A stretch of DNA of 24,612 nt from Blastomyces gilchristii SLH14081 (GCF_000003855.2 NW_003101661.1:219485-244096); one strand, 5' to 3'. Counted from the first letter of the stretch, positions 7,617-18,092 are shown. Program-made: numbers and translations. Notes: generated by a model from the sequence alone, not told the origin.

Positions 7617-10600
7617 ATGAATATACAATAAAAACAACAAAAAAAGTTTAAAAACTCTTCAAAAATCATATTTATTCAAAATAATGTGAATAGAAACTCA
7701 AATTGTATTTATTCTTATCTTCAAATTATATTTAAATAAAAAGTTGATTTTATACTACTTCAGAAACTGAATTTTGATACTGAGTAAAATTATATTATTT
7801 CTCATTCAAGCTACTACTGCTTTCTATCTCAAAAGTCTGAGATAAAGTCAAGAGTAGTGATCTATGAAAGAAAGAGATTAAGATATTAATTTAATCTAAG
7901 ATTTAATATTATGTCTGATTCTGATATTCTGATGAATGATATTATAGATAAAGAAAATGAGTTTGATACTATACAGCTTATAAATATCTATAATGAAAAG
8001 TCATTGAAGAAAAATAACAATATCTGAACAATTGATAGAGGATTTCTGAATATAACTTTATCAAGAAACTCTATAATTGCAGAAGATTTCAATACACATC
8101 ATTTCTAATGAAATTCAGAATACAAGAGAGCAGTAAGAGCTGATAATTTAGTTAAATGAATCTTTAAGTATTCAATAGATTTGATTAATAAGTCTGATCA
8201 ACAAACATTCTTTAGAAAAGGCATGAAATAGAAATCTATTATAGATCTAATCTTCATGTCACAAAATCTAATGAAAAGAAGACTTGTAAACTGATTTATT
8301 GACTTAAATGAGACATCAGGATCAGGACATGAGATTATTCAATTTGAGATTGAACTGAGTGAAAAATAAATGAGTGAAAATCCTCTTCTCTCTAATCAGT
8401 TTAACTTTAAAAAAGCTGATTGAAAAGCAGTTGAAGAAAGCATAAAACTGTTAAAATCTGAAAGACAGAATGAGCTATATTAAAATTCTGGTCAAGATAT
8501 CTCAAATGAAATGCTTGAGAATAGAGTGAAGCTTATTATATCTATTATTCTAACAAGTGTTAGAGATAATATTTCAAAGAGAAAATCTTCTGAGTATTCA
8601 AAATCTTGATAGAATGAGAATATCTCATCTAAAAGAAAAGAATTAGCTACTGCTAGAAGAGATTGAAAGAATGATATAATATCTGATGAAGAGTTCAAAG
8701 CTGTTAGAAATGAATATTTTTCAGATATTAAAAAAGCTAAAACAGACTGCTGGAATAAATTTCTTGAAGAAACATAAGAAAAGAAAGTTTTTAAAGCTTT
8801 TAATTATACTAAAATAAGAAGTGTAACAAAACTTCCAGCCTTAGAATATGAGTTTCAGAATGAATCATATACAGCAAGCTCTTTTAAGGAAAAATGTCAA
8901 GCTTTTATAAGAATTCTCTTTCAGAACTCACCAGATTCAGATTCAGATTCAGAGAAAGAGAATATATCACTTCTCAACTATATTGATGAAAATGACTGAG
9001 AATGGCCTGATCTTACACAAGATGAATTAGAGTCAGCTATCTTCTCAAGTTCTGTTAAAACTGCTGCAGGGCCTGTTTCAATTAATCACTTGATTATTCA
9101 AAATACATATTCCTACTTAAAGAATGAATATTTTGAGCTCTTTTTCAATCTCTTAAAAAATGAATATCATTCTGACTGCTGAAGAGAAGTCACTGAAGTG
9201 ATTCTTATAAAATCTAATAGAAAAACTTCAATTTCTAAGTTATATAGAGTAATATCTCTATTAAACTGTCTAGAAAAGATTTTGAAAAAGATAATAGCTA
9301 CTTGACTATCTTTTATAAGCTCTATTAATAACTCTCTTTTATTCAGTGAATAAATAAGAGATAGAAAACAATTTTCTGCAATTGACACTGTTCTCTCAGT
9401 TGTTCATAATATTCAAATAGCAAAGCATGAAGATCTGGTCTCAACTGCAGTTTTTATTGATATAAAAGAAGTATTTAATTATGTTTCAAAGTCAAAGTTA
9501 ATTCAGACTTTGAAGATGTTAAAACTGTCACTTTATCTAATAAAATGAGTTAACTGTTTTATATCTAAAAGAATCATACAACTTTTCTTTGATGAAATAA
9601 AATAAGATAAGACTGAGATAAAAATAGAAGTATCATAAGAATCTTCAATCTTCTCTATTTTATTTGCAATATACACTGCATATCTATTCAAGAATAGAAA
9701 TATGAGAATAGTGTGATCTCTGAGTTATGTGAATAATATTGATCTAGTCTACAGCTCAAAAACTATTAAAGAGAATTTAAAAGTGATTGAAGAAGCTGTA
9801 AAGAAAATCTTTATTAGAGTAGATATTAATCAAATTCAATTTGATATGAATAAAACTGAGTTAATTCATTTCTGTTCTAGATTCAATGAGAAAGAACTAT
9901 CTCTAACTCTTTTAAATAGAGAGATTAAACCCAGTGTAAATATCAAATAATTGAGAGTATGATTAAACTCTAAGTTGAATTTTAAATATTATATTCAACA
10001 AAGAACTGTCAAGGCAGAAAGACTATTGAATAACATAATCAGACTATCAAATACAGAGAGAGGTCTATTCTTCCAGACTATGAGATAATTATATATAGCC
10101 TGTATTACATCAGTAGCTGATTATGAAGTTCAAGTTTGATGAAATAATCAAGAGAACTTCACTGAACTCTTTCAAAGTCTGCAAAACAGAGTCTTGAGAA
10201 GAATTCTAGAAGCATTCAAATCATCTTCTATTAAAGCAATGAAAATTGAAGCTTCAATTCTCTCTTCTGCTATTAGATTTGAAAAGGCCTGTATGAACTA
10301 TGCACTGAGAGTTATAAAGATGAGCTTAAATCATATAATCAGAGAAAGAGTCTCTTCTTCATTTTCATTAATTAACTCTGAAAATGAACTGGATTAGAAT
10401 AGATTTCTTGATTAAAATGAAAATGATTCTTCAAAGAAAATATCTTCTCAACTTTACAGACTATGCTCTCTGATTAAAAATCAATTTTCTTCTTTAAATG
10501 TTGAAAAAGTGGATCATGAGAAGTTATCTCTCTGAAGAGAAAAGCTTGAATCTCTTATAGACTTATAAATAAGTGAACTATCAAAAGAGAAAGAATATGA

Positions 10601-11579
10601 ACAGTATTTGAAGAGAATTTCTACAATTAATATGAAAGACTCTATTCTGATTTATTCAGATGACTCAAAAAATGAGAACCTGAATAGATTAGACACAGAC
10701 ATTGCTTATACTGAAGATAATATCAATTTTATCTCAGATTTCTGAAATCTAGGCTGTGAATCTGAAGTCTTTGATGCTGAACTATTTGCAATAGTGAAAG
10801 CTTTCAAACTCATAGAAATAAAATCTCATAAAAGAGGAAATAGTTTGAAAGAGACATGAATATTCTCTGATAGTCAAGCTGCTTTAAAAAGACTTAGAAA
10901 TAGTCAGATTTATAATAATCAAATGAATCATGAACTGATCTTAAACTCTGTTTTGAAAATTCAAAAGAGAAGAATATTAAAGCTGATAATTCATCTGCAC
11001 TGAGTTCCTGCTCATATGAATATTCATGGCAATGAATTGGCTGATTCAGCTGTAAAAAAGAATGCAGAATTAAGCAGATCTATTCAAAAAATTATGTTCT
11101 GATCTTTTATAAAGAGAAAAATAAAAGAATCTTGTTTAGATAAGTGAAATGAAAGCTGGCAGAAATAAAAGAAGAGTATACATTATTCAAGATTTGAAAC
11201 AAAACCCAAGTGAAAATCTTGTTCAATTAAATATAAAAAGAGAATATTCTCATCTATAATACAGCTGAAACTAGGACATGGCTATTTCAAATCTTATATA
11301 CAAAGATTTGATGATAGATTTGACTCAATAGAATGCTCATTCTGCAATATAAATGAGAATCCTGAGTATATTGTAATACACTGTGCATTATACAATAATC
11401 TCAGAGCCAGATTGAAAGAGAAGTATGATCTAAATCAATTAAATATGAGATTCTTATTCTCAACTGAGACAGGAATTAAATACTTAATAGACTTTCTATC
11501 AGAAACTCAAGCAGCTATAAGAAAATGACTAAATTCAGAATTATCTGAATATGAAGAGGAGGAAATCAATCAGATATAG
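7617..11579 (+). pseudogene. LINE-1 ORF2: endonuclease, reverse transcriptase, RNase H, decayed
   Basis: The frame spans 1320 codons with no net frameshift. The N-terminal APE endonuclease (codons 1-245) shows VDFILLQK (catalytic Glu 50 changed to Lys), IQLINIYNE, AEDFNTHH (family GDFN.HH, about codon 156) and SGSGHE (family SDH). Reverse transcriptase (codons about 460-760) has FIDIKEVFNYV, whose first Asp (codon 615) survives, and SYVNNIDLV at codons 703-711, where both catalytic Asp are Asn. The PQGS block at 9633-9644 reads S-stop-E-S. RNase H follows (about 10650-11090): SDDS, DAELFAI, FSDSQAA and VPAHMNIHGNELADS. A C-terminal knuckle CSFCNINENPEYIVIHC lies near 11340. The RNase H and C-terminal knuckle match Tad1-type LINEs. 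A partial copy lies at 22438-24420. The start ATG at 7617 is the first one upstream of the endonuclease in frame. Confidence 0.92.
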
Positions 11580-11966
11580 TCTGTTAAAACAGCTATACAC
11601 TCTCTTTTAATAATTTATTTTGTTATAGTCTCTCTTTACTTTATTCTTTTCTTTATCTTTTTCTTTCAATTTCTTTCTATCTATCTATTTAATGTGTCTA
11701 TCTTTGAGACTGTGTTCTTTTTCTCTTTTCCTTTGTCATGATATTATTAAATGATTTCAAAGTATCAAAAGATGTTAAAACACTGCAATTTGTAAACAGT
11801 TTTTGTATTCTGAGCTGGAATTTTCTGATTTTGCATATCTGAAATTAATGAATGTATAATAGTTAACTTTACAGACATAGGAAAAACCCTGAGAACTAAA
11901 AGTTCTCAGGTAGATGTCATAGTCTCTAACTGCATACATCTATAATTGAAGAATAATAATAATAAT
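11580..11966 (+). other. LINE-1 3' untranslated region with (AAT)5 tail
   Basis: The region is AT-rich, has no frame, and is shared over its whole length with LINE-2 (22066-22437, reverse). It ends TTGAAG followed by five AAT units at 11952-11966, then directly by the target duplication. LINE-2 also has five AAT units. A microsatellite tail in place of poly(A) is known in several LINE clades, such as the I element. Confidence 0.8.
11888..11910 (+). promoter_or_regulatory. Conserved 3' hairpin of LINE-1, putative RT recognition stem-loop
   Basis: CCTGAGAACT and AGTTCTCAGG form a perfect 10-bp stem around an AAA loop, 41 bases before the AAT tail. LINE-2 has the identical stem (22125-22147) with TTT in its loop on the element strand. 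The stem keeps CC and GG pairs although such dinucleotides are almost absent nearby. In several LINEs (for example UnaL2) a 3' stem-loop is bound by the reverse transcriptase at the start of target-primed reverse transcription; I infer the same role. Confidence 0.7.
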
Positions 11967-12239
11967 ACTAGTAAATGACTAGAATTCACATTCAAAGATT
12001 AACAAAGCTCTTAAAATGCGAGATATTAGAAGCTCTTAATAAGAGGTATGAAAAAAAAAAGCTCTTTGCAAAAGATATAACATTTCTCAATCTTCTTTAT
12101 ATACAATCAAATCAGCTTCATTCTTAACTACAATTAAGCAATTCATTCTATCAAATACTCAAGGCCTACTCTATATGAATATTCAATTAATTCTTCAATA
12201 ATTGACTAAGACTGCTCATCAAAGTTATGCCAGAATTAA

Positions 12240-12328
12240 GAGTCAGAGTCAGAAGTTATATTACTATCAGAGTCAGAAGAGTCAGAGCTAGAGTCAAAGC
12301 TAGAGTCAGTGCTAGAGTCAGAGTCAGA
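12240..12328 (+). repeat. GAGTCA hexamer repeat
   Basis: Degenerate tandem copies of GAGTCA, with variants GAGCTA and GAGTCAGAA, run through this stretch. The plus frame reads Glu-Ser repeats and one minus frame reads Asp-Ser repeats without a stop. Either could be an acidic linker of a former protein, or the tract may be a simple microsatellite. Confidence 0.7.
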
Positions 12329-12547
12329 TCTTATGAGATGAGAAAGGTGTTTTAGACTATATAAGCAGAATGTTGTGGAGAAATTTCAGGGAGAAAAGAA
12401 GCAAGAATAAGAAATATTAAAGCTAGAAGTTAGAGGTCAATTGACATAATATAAGAGATCTTTGAAGAGAAAGAATCAATGAGATAACTAGGCAAGATTT
12501 GTATGTAATATTCAGGCCAGCGAGCAAGTGCTTGAATACTTGTGATC

Positions 12548-12555
12548 AGAGAGAG
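12548..12555 (+). promoter_or_regulatory. TRIM polypurine tract
   Basis: AGAGAGAG immediately precedes the right LTR (TGTTGATC...). A purine run in exactly this position is the plus-strand primer of LTR retrotransposons, so it supports the element call. Confidence 0.6.
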
Positions 12556-12655
12556 TGTTGATCAGATACTCTATATAAAGTTATATAACTCACACATCTA
12601 TAGAATGCTGCGTGATTAGATTAGTATACAATCAATCAATCTTTCATCTTCATCA
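12556..12655 (+). repeat. TRIM 3' LTR, decayed
   Basis: This is exactly 100 bp, as is the left LTR. The central block CACACATCTATAGAATGCTGCG is unchanged, while GGCCACGTGA has become AGTTATATAA and GCGCGGCT has become GCGTGATT. It is followed by the AAAAT target duplication. Confidence 0.85.
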
Positions 12656-12660
12656 AAAAT

Positions 12661-12768
12661 AATAATTTATTAAATTATTTTATTAAATTAAAGTTAATAA
12701 AAAATTATATTACTCTGAAGATTTTTAATTATTTATTATTAAATAAAATATTAGAGAAAGTTAGTATT
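12661..12768. other. AT-rich spacer
   Basis: Almost pure A and T, with nothing recognisable. It is the right-hand continuation of the pre-insertion spacer that also includes 3925-4140. Confidence 0.5.
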
Positions 12769-12869
12769 AATAAAGATAATATTATAAAGTAGTTGATTAT
12801 ATTATTAAGATTTACCTACTATGCGGCTTTTTTATATGTAACAGGCATTCACTGAGTGATCAGTGAACA
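12769..12869 (-). repeat. Copia-2 probable 3' LTR
   Basis: Read on the minus strand it starts TGTTCACTGATCACTCAGTG at 12869 and contains ACATATAAAA and GCCGCAT, matching the copia-1 LTR at 3824-3924. The distal end is decayed, so the boundary near 12769 is approximate. Confidence 0.5.
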
Positions 12870-15800
12870 TCTCACTTAAACAGAAGTAGTCAGTCTGTAG
12901 AGAGAGAATCTGATATTTCTTTTAGCTATTACTTCACTGAGTAGATATTTACAACTCAGTAGAGAAGTTCTATAATTAGAGAAAGAATATTATAGATAAA
13001 AATAACAGTATCTTCTACTGAATGTTTTACAGAAGACTCATAGAGTTTATTAGAAAATTAAAGAAAATTAGTATAAAGACATTAATCTAATTAAGCTTTG
13101 TATATATTAGAATATCTGCAGAGCTTTACAGACTGTAAGTATTTAAATCTCTATATTAATTAGAGTGTTTTTATAAACTTCAAACATTAATATCTTTGTA
13201 AGAGTGTCCGCAGCTATATCAGTAGTATTCACTTATTCAATCTTAACAATGTCTGAAGCAGCAGCATCACGGATGTGATAATATTTTATATCAATATAGT
13301 GTATATTGTGAGTGACCTTGTCATCATTTACTATAGCAATCACATCATTGTTGTTAATATACAGAGAGATAGTGAAGTCAGAGAATAGAAATTCAAGCTT
13401 AATTAGTAGTTTATACAGCTAGATTACAGTTTTTACACTCTTGCTAGTGAATATATACTCAGCTTTTATAATACTCAGAGTTACAATTGTCTGCTTAACT
13501 AATCTTTATGTGATTAAGTCATTAACTAAACAGATGAGAAGACTTAATATGAATTTATAGTTATCAGTATCACCTGTTTAATCAGAATTAATATAGACTT
13601 TAAAATTGAGATCTTCTGCATCAGCAGCATACTGAATGAAGTAGTCTGTAATACTGTAAATGTAATAAAAGAGTCATTTAACTACAGCTCAGTAAGCTTG
13701 TATTCACTTGCTTAATCAGTATATAAGCTTTGCAGTTATAAAGAAAATATCAGAATGAGTATAGATAATAAGATATTAAAGAAATTTCATAGTTTACTAA
13801 CATTTAAACTTATAAAAGAGTTCAGAGTTAAATTACAGATTAAATACAGATTTCATAAGAGTTCTTACAGCTTTGAAGTTCATCATGTCATACTTATTCA
13901 ATATTAATTCAATATAGACAGATTGTAAGAGCTTAATACTACTTTTATTCTTTTCAATTTTCATACTTAAATAGTGATTGAAGAGGCTCAAATCTTTCAC
14001 AGTAAATTAGTTAGTAATTTATATAAATATCTATTCAAGAGTATTTGTGTCTGAGTCTATAAGGTTAACATCATTTATATATAGAGTAAGATAGATTTGA
14101 GAACCTCTTTTAAATCAGAAACTCTTATTGTAATGAGAGAACTTGAAACTAATATCTTTTAAATAATTTGTAAGAAGATTAAATCACAGATAAATTATCT
14201 GTTTTAAACTGTAGAGAGATTGTAGAAGTAAACAGACACAGTCAGTATTATTATTAAAATCAGTCAGCTATCTTATATAGAGTTGCTTATTGAGTGAAAG
14301 ACTCATGTTTAAAAACACTGTGATAAAGTTAACTTGACAGACATTTCAGTTCTTAGTCACTCTGACTGCAAGTATTATATGAATGACAGAGATGAAAATA
14401 ACAGATGTATAAATGTTACTGAAATTAACATCTTTTCATTGATAAAAGTCTTAAATAACTCATCTTGCTTTGTAAAATGTAATATTATTATTTATATTGA
14501 TTTTAATATAATAAACTCAGCAGTCATCAAGAATCTGAGTTTTAATATTTAACTTATTTACTATTTTAAATATTTTATACTCAGCTGTGAAGTTAAGCTT
14601 TTTTTTTATTACAGCTACTTAAGCTTTCTTCTGTGAGTATTTAACTGTCTCTTTATATATTTATAGAACTTTAATTTCTGTAATAGTCTTAGAGCTCTGA
14701 TACATGATACAGATCTTAAATGTGTGATAGAGCTAAAATTTAATAATACTAAATATCTTCAGAGTAATAAGATTGAAAGCTATGATATTTTTTCAAGATC
14801 TTTTACATCTTTTCATAAATGTGAGTGACTTCTTACTAACTTTCTTTCAGAGGCATTTAACTTTACAGCCTGTGATAGTAGAAGTGAATAGAAGAGCAGT
14901 ATCTTTCAGAGATGTATGTACAGAGAGAAATATATTCTGTAAAGATGCAGATTCAGACAATTAATCAGTCTTTAACTGATTTTTACTAGAGAATTCAGTT
15001 GCAGCTGATATGTGAGAAATCTCAATTGTATTACAATTATTGAGTGCAGAGTCTATAAGACACACTAGTATAGTATTCTTATTGAATTTCACACTGCTGA
15101 ATATAATAACTTCATTTTTAAGAGATTTTATATTTTATATATTATCTCATTATAGTATTTAATTAGAATTATTTATTTACTATATTTAGCAAACTTGCTA
15201 TGCTCTCTATATAAGCTTTTTTTTAATATGTAGATAAATGACTCTATCACCTGCAAGTTCTTGATATGCAGATGCAGCTTGTTTTCTCAAGCTTTATATA
15301 AAGTAAGTGAGATTCTGTTCTTGAGTTAAATAGTATCTGAAAATAGAGATGTGCTTGTGAGAGCTATATTAATATATATTATTATTATGAAGACAGTCTC
15401 TGCTCATAGAACAGCAGAGAGACCTACTTGAATTATTATAATATAAGCTTTTAAGATTATAGTTTAAATGAAGTTTTCTACTATTTTATCTTGATTAAGA
15501 GTGTATAACTCTGTTAATTCTCATTTTATATTAAATTCTGTAAGAACTACTTATATTTACTGACTACTTATTTCTGCAGTCTCATCAGAATATGCATAAG
15601 TCACTCTAATATCTCAATTTTAAAGATGTTTCAGATGAAAGTCTATAATATTCAGTAGCTAATCTTTGTTTTTTAAGAAGTAGACAGTCTTGTGACATGT
15701 TATATCATTCACTATAAGAAGCAGATATTTATAGCCTTGTAGATAAGAGAAGAAATCATCTAAATTACTGAAGAATTCACTGTCACTAGTAATATCAAAG

Positions 15801-16437
15801 TGTAGACAGATACTGTACAAGCTGACTTTACTTATAAAAGCCTGTGATATTTTCTTCTTGACTTTTACAAGTTTGCAGATCTTATAGAACAGTATTTCAG
15901 AGTCTCTCTTAATTATAATATCAGAGATGAAATCTTTCATCAGTCATTGAATATCAGTAACATTCAGATAATCAAGATATATATATTATATAAATAGAGT
16001 ATTAATGTAATTTAAGATACTCTTTATAACTGCAGCTAGAGCAGTCTCTTAAGTGCTATGAATGAGATAGACATAGTGATTAATTATCACTGTATAGAAT
16101 CTTTAATCATTCTTATTAATTATTTCAAATTCAATTATTTGATAATTCTTATTATAAAGAAGTTTAAAATTAAAGCTCTCATTAACAAGTTAGCTGAAGC
16201 TTAAGAGATTATAAGATACTCTCAGTGTGTAGCAGATGTTAAGCAGATTAAGTTTTATTTCATTAATGTGAATATAAGCTTCTCTTATATCTGTAGAAAT
16301 AATTAACTCACTGTTAATTTTTTCTGCTGAGCTGAGATTCTTCTCATTAATGAGAGTGTATATATATTTAAACACACTCTTATTAGATAATATAATATAG
16401 AAAACTGCGGTATCTAGATATTATAGAGAGTATCTAC
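12870..16437 (-). pseudogene. Copia-2: decayed Ty1/copia pol (protease to RNase H)
   Basis: Read right to left, this holds most of a copia pol. At 16190-16375 the gag-pre-integrase region ends with NICYTLRVSYNLLS (family NVLYVP.L..NLLS). Integrase at about 15660-15940 shows CLHFDITSDSEFF and GYKYLLLIVNDITCHKTVYFLKNK (family HSDVCGP..., Y...FIDD.SR...VY.LK.K). Reverse transcriptase has LTLYINDVNLID near 14066-14100 (YVDD with the first Asp changed to Asn). RNase H ends with HYIDIKYYHIRDAAAS and TTDIAADTLTKIL at about 13200-13320 (family KHIDI.YHFIRE, T.D..AD.LTK.L). The part from about 14230 to 12769 is homologous to copia-1 in inverted orientation. Upstream it is broken by MITE-2. Confidence 0.87.
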
Positions 16438-16943
16438 TAGACTGACTGTGTGACTGTGTCTGAGATCAGAATCAGAATATTTGATAATCTTATTATCAAT
16501 TTGATTAATCTCATTACATAGTTTTAAGATTAGATAGTAGTCTCATACTGTCTCAGTAAGACTTACTGTCTACTCTTGTCACATTTTTCAAATAAGATTA
16601 TGATTTCCACTTCTCAATTTAAATTCTTTTTATTGCTTTAAATGACTTTAAATCTCATTTGAGTGTTACCAAAAAGTGTTACTTTTTAAAAAATTAAAAA
16701 TAGTCTAAAAAAAACTTTAAAATGTCTAAAAATAGTAACTTTATGTCAAGAGTGAGATTAAATAAAATCAAATGAGATTACTTTCTTATTTTTTCTAAGT
16801 CATGATTCTATTTTGAGATCTGATAAATAGTCACTTTGCATGTTTTTTTGATGATTAGTCTCAGTGGGATTCACGACAAGAAATGTATGAGATCAGATCA
16901 AATGAGATCAAATATGAAATTTATAGTTCCGGCGGCCAGTCTA
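16438..16943 (-). mobile_element. MITE-2: second 506-bp hAT-like element, inverted
   Basis: It is the reverse complement of MITE-1 along its whole 506 bp. Ends are TAGACTGACTG at 16438-16448 and CGGCCAGTCTA at 16933-16943. Flanks GTATCTAC (16430-16437) and GTCTCTAC (16944-16951) form an 8-bp target duplication with one mismatch. It has lost most CpG and many GG/CC sites still present in MITE-1. It sits in copia-2 just upstream of the protease region. Confidence 0.88.
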
Positions 16944-16951
16944 GTCTCTAC

Positions 16952-17480
16952 AGATTATTAACAGTATTTTTTCACTTATTATAAACAGGTCTTTTACAGT
17001 CTCTGCAAAGCTGTCATTCTTCACTTTTTTCTCAGAGACTGCATGCTTTTATATGTAATATTCAATACTGAAACAGTTGATATTTTATCATTTCTGTGAT
17101 TAAGTCTTTCAATTCGTGTAGTAGCAGACTGTTTCAGTGTGATCTCAGTGACTGTAATATTTACATTTAAGATCTGAGTTAAATATGCTTTTCTGTCAGA
17201 TGTAAAGAGTGTTTTCTCTTCAGTCATTTACAAACTATTATTTCTTAAGCTTATCTGCTTCTGTAATCTTTTCAGTATTCTTATTCTTATTCTTTTTCTT
17301 TTTCTTTTCAGCTTCTTTTACTGATATTTTCTTTTTATTATTATTTGATCTGATAACTATCTTGTAGCAGATGAGATCATTAATGAGATTATTAAGATTA
17401 ATTTTAGAAACAGATATTTTTGAAATTTCTTAATATGAATTCTTAAGATAAATTTAAATGAATATTTATACATAAGTCTT
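16952..17480 (-). pseudogene. Possible copia-2 gag C-terminal region
   Basis: If MITE-2 is removed this DNA joins the copia-2 protease region, so gag is expected here. A minus frame from about 17395 to 17230 is open and very Lys-rich (a run of Lys and Asn near 17280-17320), then a 68-codon minus frame occupies 17021-17227 in another phase. No zinc knuckle survives that I can verify. Basic gag tails are common but not specific, so the call rests mainly on position. Confidence 0.35.
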
Positions 17481-18092
17481 CAGATTATGAATAAATTATT
17501 AAGTGAGAAAGTCTTTGAATATTAATTAGTTATAAATATTAATTTCATTTATTATTATCTATCAGTGCTTTGTATATAGTATAATATTATTATTATAATC
17601 AGTAACTGTTATAGTAATAATTTTATTGTATAATTTGAATTAAAGATTTACTCAGTGTATTTAATATTTCAATTTAATTACTTACTATAATATAGCTGAG
17701 CATCTTATCTTGATAATACTTTACTTATCAACTTAGTTCAGTTTGAATTGAATAAGTATTTACAGCTCTGTTTTTATTAAGCTTTATATACACTCTTATA
17801 ATCTGTCTTCTTGTAAGAGGCCTACGCCGAATAGATTGGTATAATATTTATAGATCTTATATAAAAAAGTGAAAAACATTAGAGAAGGAAAAAAGAGAAA
17901 GTGTGGAAATCAGTAATTGAAGTGAATATTTATATATGTATATAATGAAGCTTCGGAGTGAAAGAGTAGAAATTTCATGAGTTTTTCAGCTGAGGATCAA
18001 TGACTGAGAATCAGAGCTTTGAGGCAGGAGAATGAGAATCTATGAAGTGTAATAAAATAGTCTATATAATTGATTAGACACAGTCTGTCACA
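17481..18092. other. AT-rich junction between copia-2 and the gypsy element
   Basis: 17481-17800 is extremely AT-rich with ATT/TAT runs and nothing recognisable. At 17818-17832 a short GGCCTACGCCGAATAG block keeps CpG. 17940-18092 follows the stop of gypsy pol and should contain its 3' UTR and perhaps a decayed LTR, but I could not define LTR ends or a second copy. Confidence 0.4.

Larger units (their letters stand above)
4366..11966 (+). mobile_element. LINE-1: structurally full-length Tad1-type non-LTR retrotransposon
   Basis: The element is bounded by a perfect 13-bp target duplication, ACTAGTAAATGAC, at 4353-4365 and 11967-11979. It has a long 5' region (4366-5982), ORF1 with three zinc knuckles (5983-7587), ORF2 with APE endonuclease, reverse transcriptase, RNase H and a C-terminal zinc knuckle (7617-11579), a 3' UTR with a perfect hairpin, and a five-unit AAT tail (11952-11966). 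The domain order matches the Tad1 clade of fungal LINEs. Both ORFs keep their frame from end to end, so decay came from substitutions and not from indels. Catalytic residues are lost and there are many stops, so it is dead. It interrupts the TRIM element. The first 400 bp escaped mutation. Confidence 0.93.
11980..12555 (+). other. TRIM interior, right part
   Basis: This piece lies between the LINE target duplication and the right LTR and is heavily mutated, unlike the left part. It holds a Ser/Glu- or Asp/Ser-coding low-complexity repeat (12240-12328) and a polypurine tract. One plus frame continues from the ATG at 4350 and ends at TAG 12489-12491, but with about a dozen stops. I recognise no protein domain. 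Other frames of similar openness exist, so coding is unproven. Confidence 0.5.
4141..12660 (+). mobile_element. TRIM-like non-autonomous LTR retrotransposon, split by LINE-1
   Basis: Two 100-bp direct repeats (4146-4245 and 12556-12655) start with TGTTGA and end with ATCA. The outer flanks are identical 5-bp sequences, AAAAT at 4141-4145 and 12656-12660, as expected for integrase-made target duplications. A primer-binding-like site follows the left LTR and a purine tract precedes the right LTR. Removing the inserted LINE and one 13-bp duplication leaves an element of about 0.9 kb, with an interior of about 0.7 kb that lacks any pol domain. Short LTRs, PBS, PPT and no pol fit the TRIM/SMART class. 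Its LTR resembles that of the neighbouring copia copies in length and end sequences, so a copia element may supply its enzymes; that link is inference. Confidence 0.82.

Noticed and set aside
9167..9388. A 73-codon minus-strand open frame, and a similar one at 8492-8698
   Set aside because: Both lie antisense to LINE-1 ORF2, whose domain motifs run through the same positions on the plus strand.
5983..11579. An alternative genetic code with TGA as Trp, suggested by many TGA codons at conserved Trp positions
   Set aside because: TAA and TAG also occur in frame at conserved positions, for example in the PQGS block at 9636, and catalytic Asp and Glu residues are replaced. Mutation explains all of this; a code change does not.
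12000..12230. A pogo/Fot1-type transposase fragment in the TRIM interior
   Set aside because: I checked plus and minus frames for DDE or CENP-B-like motifs and found none; the short open frames have no recognisable pattern.
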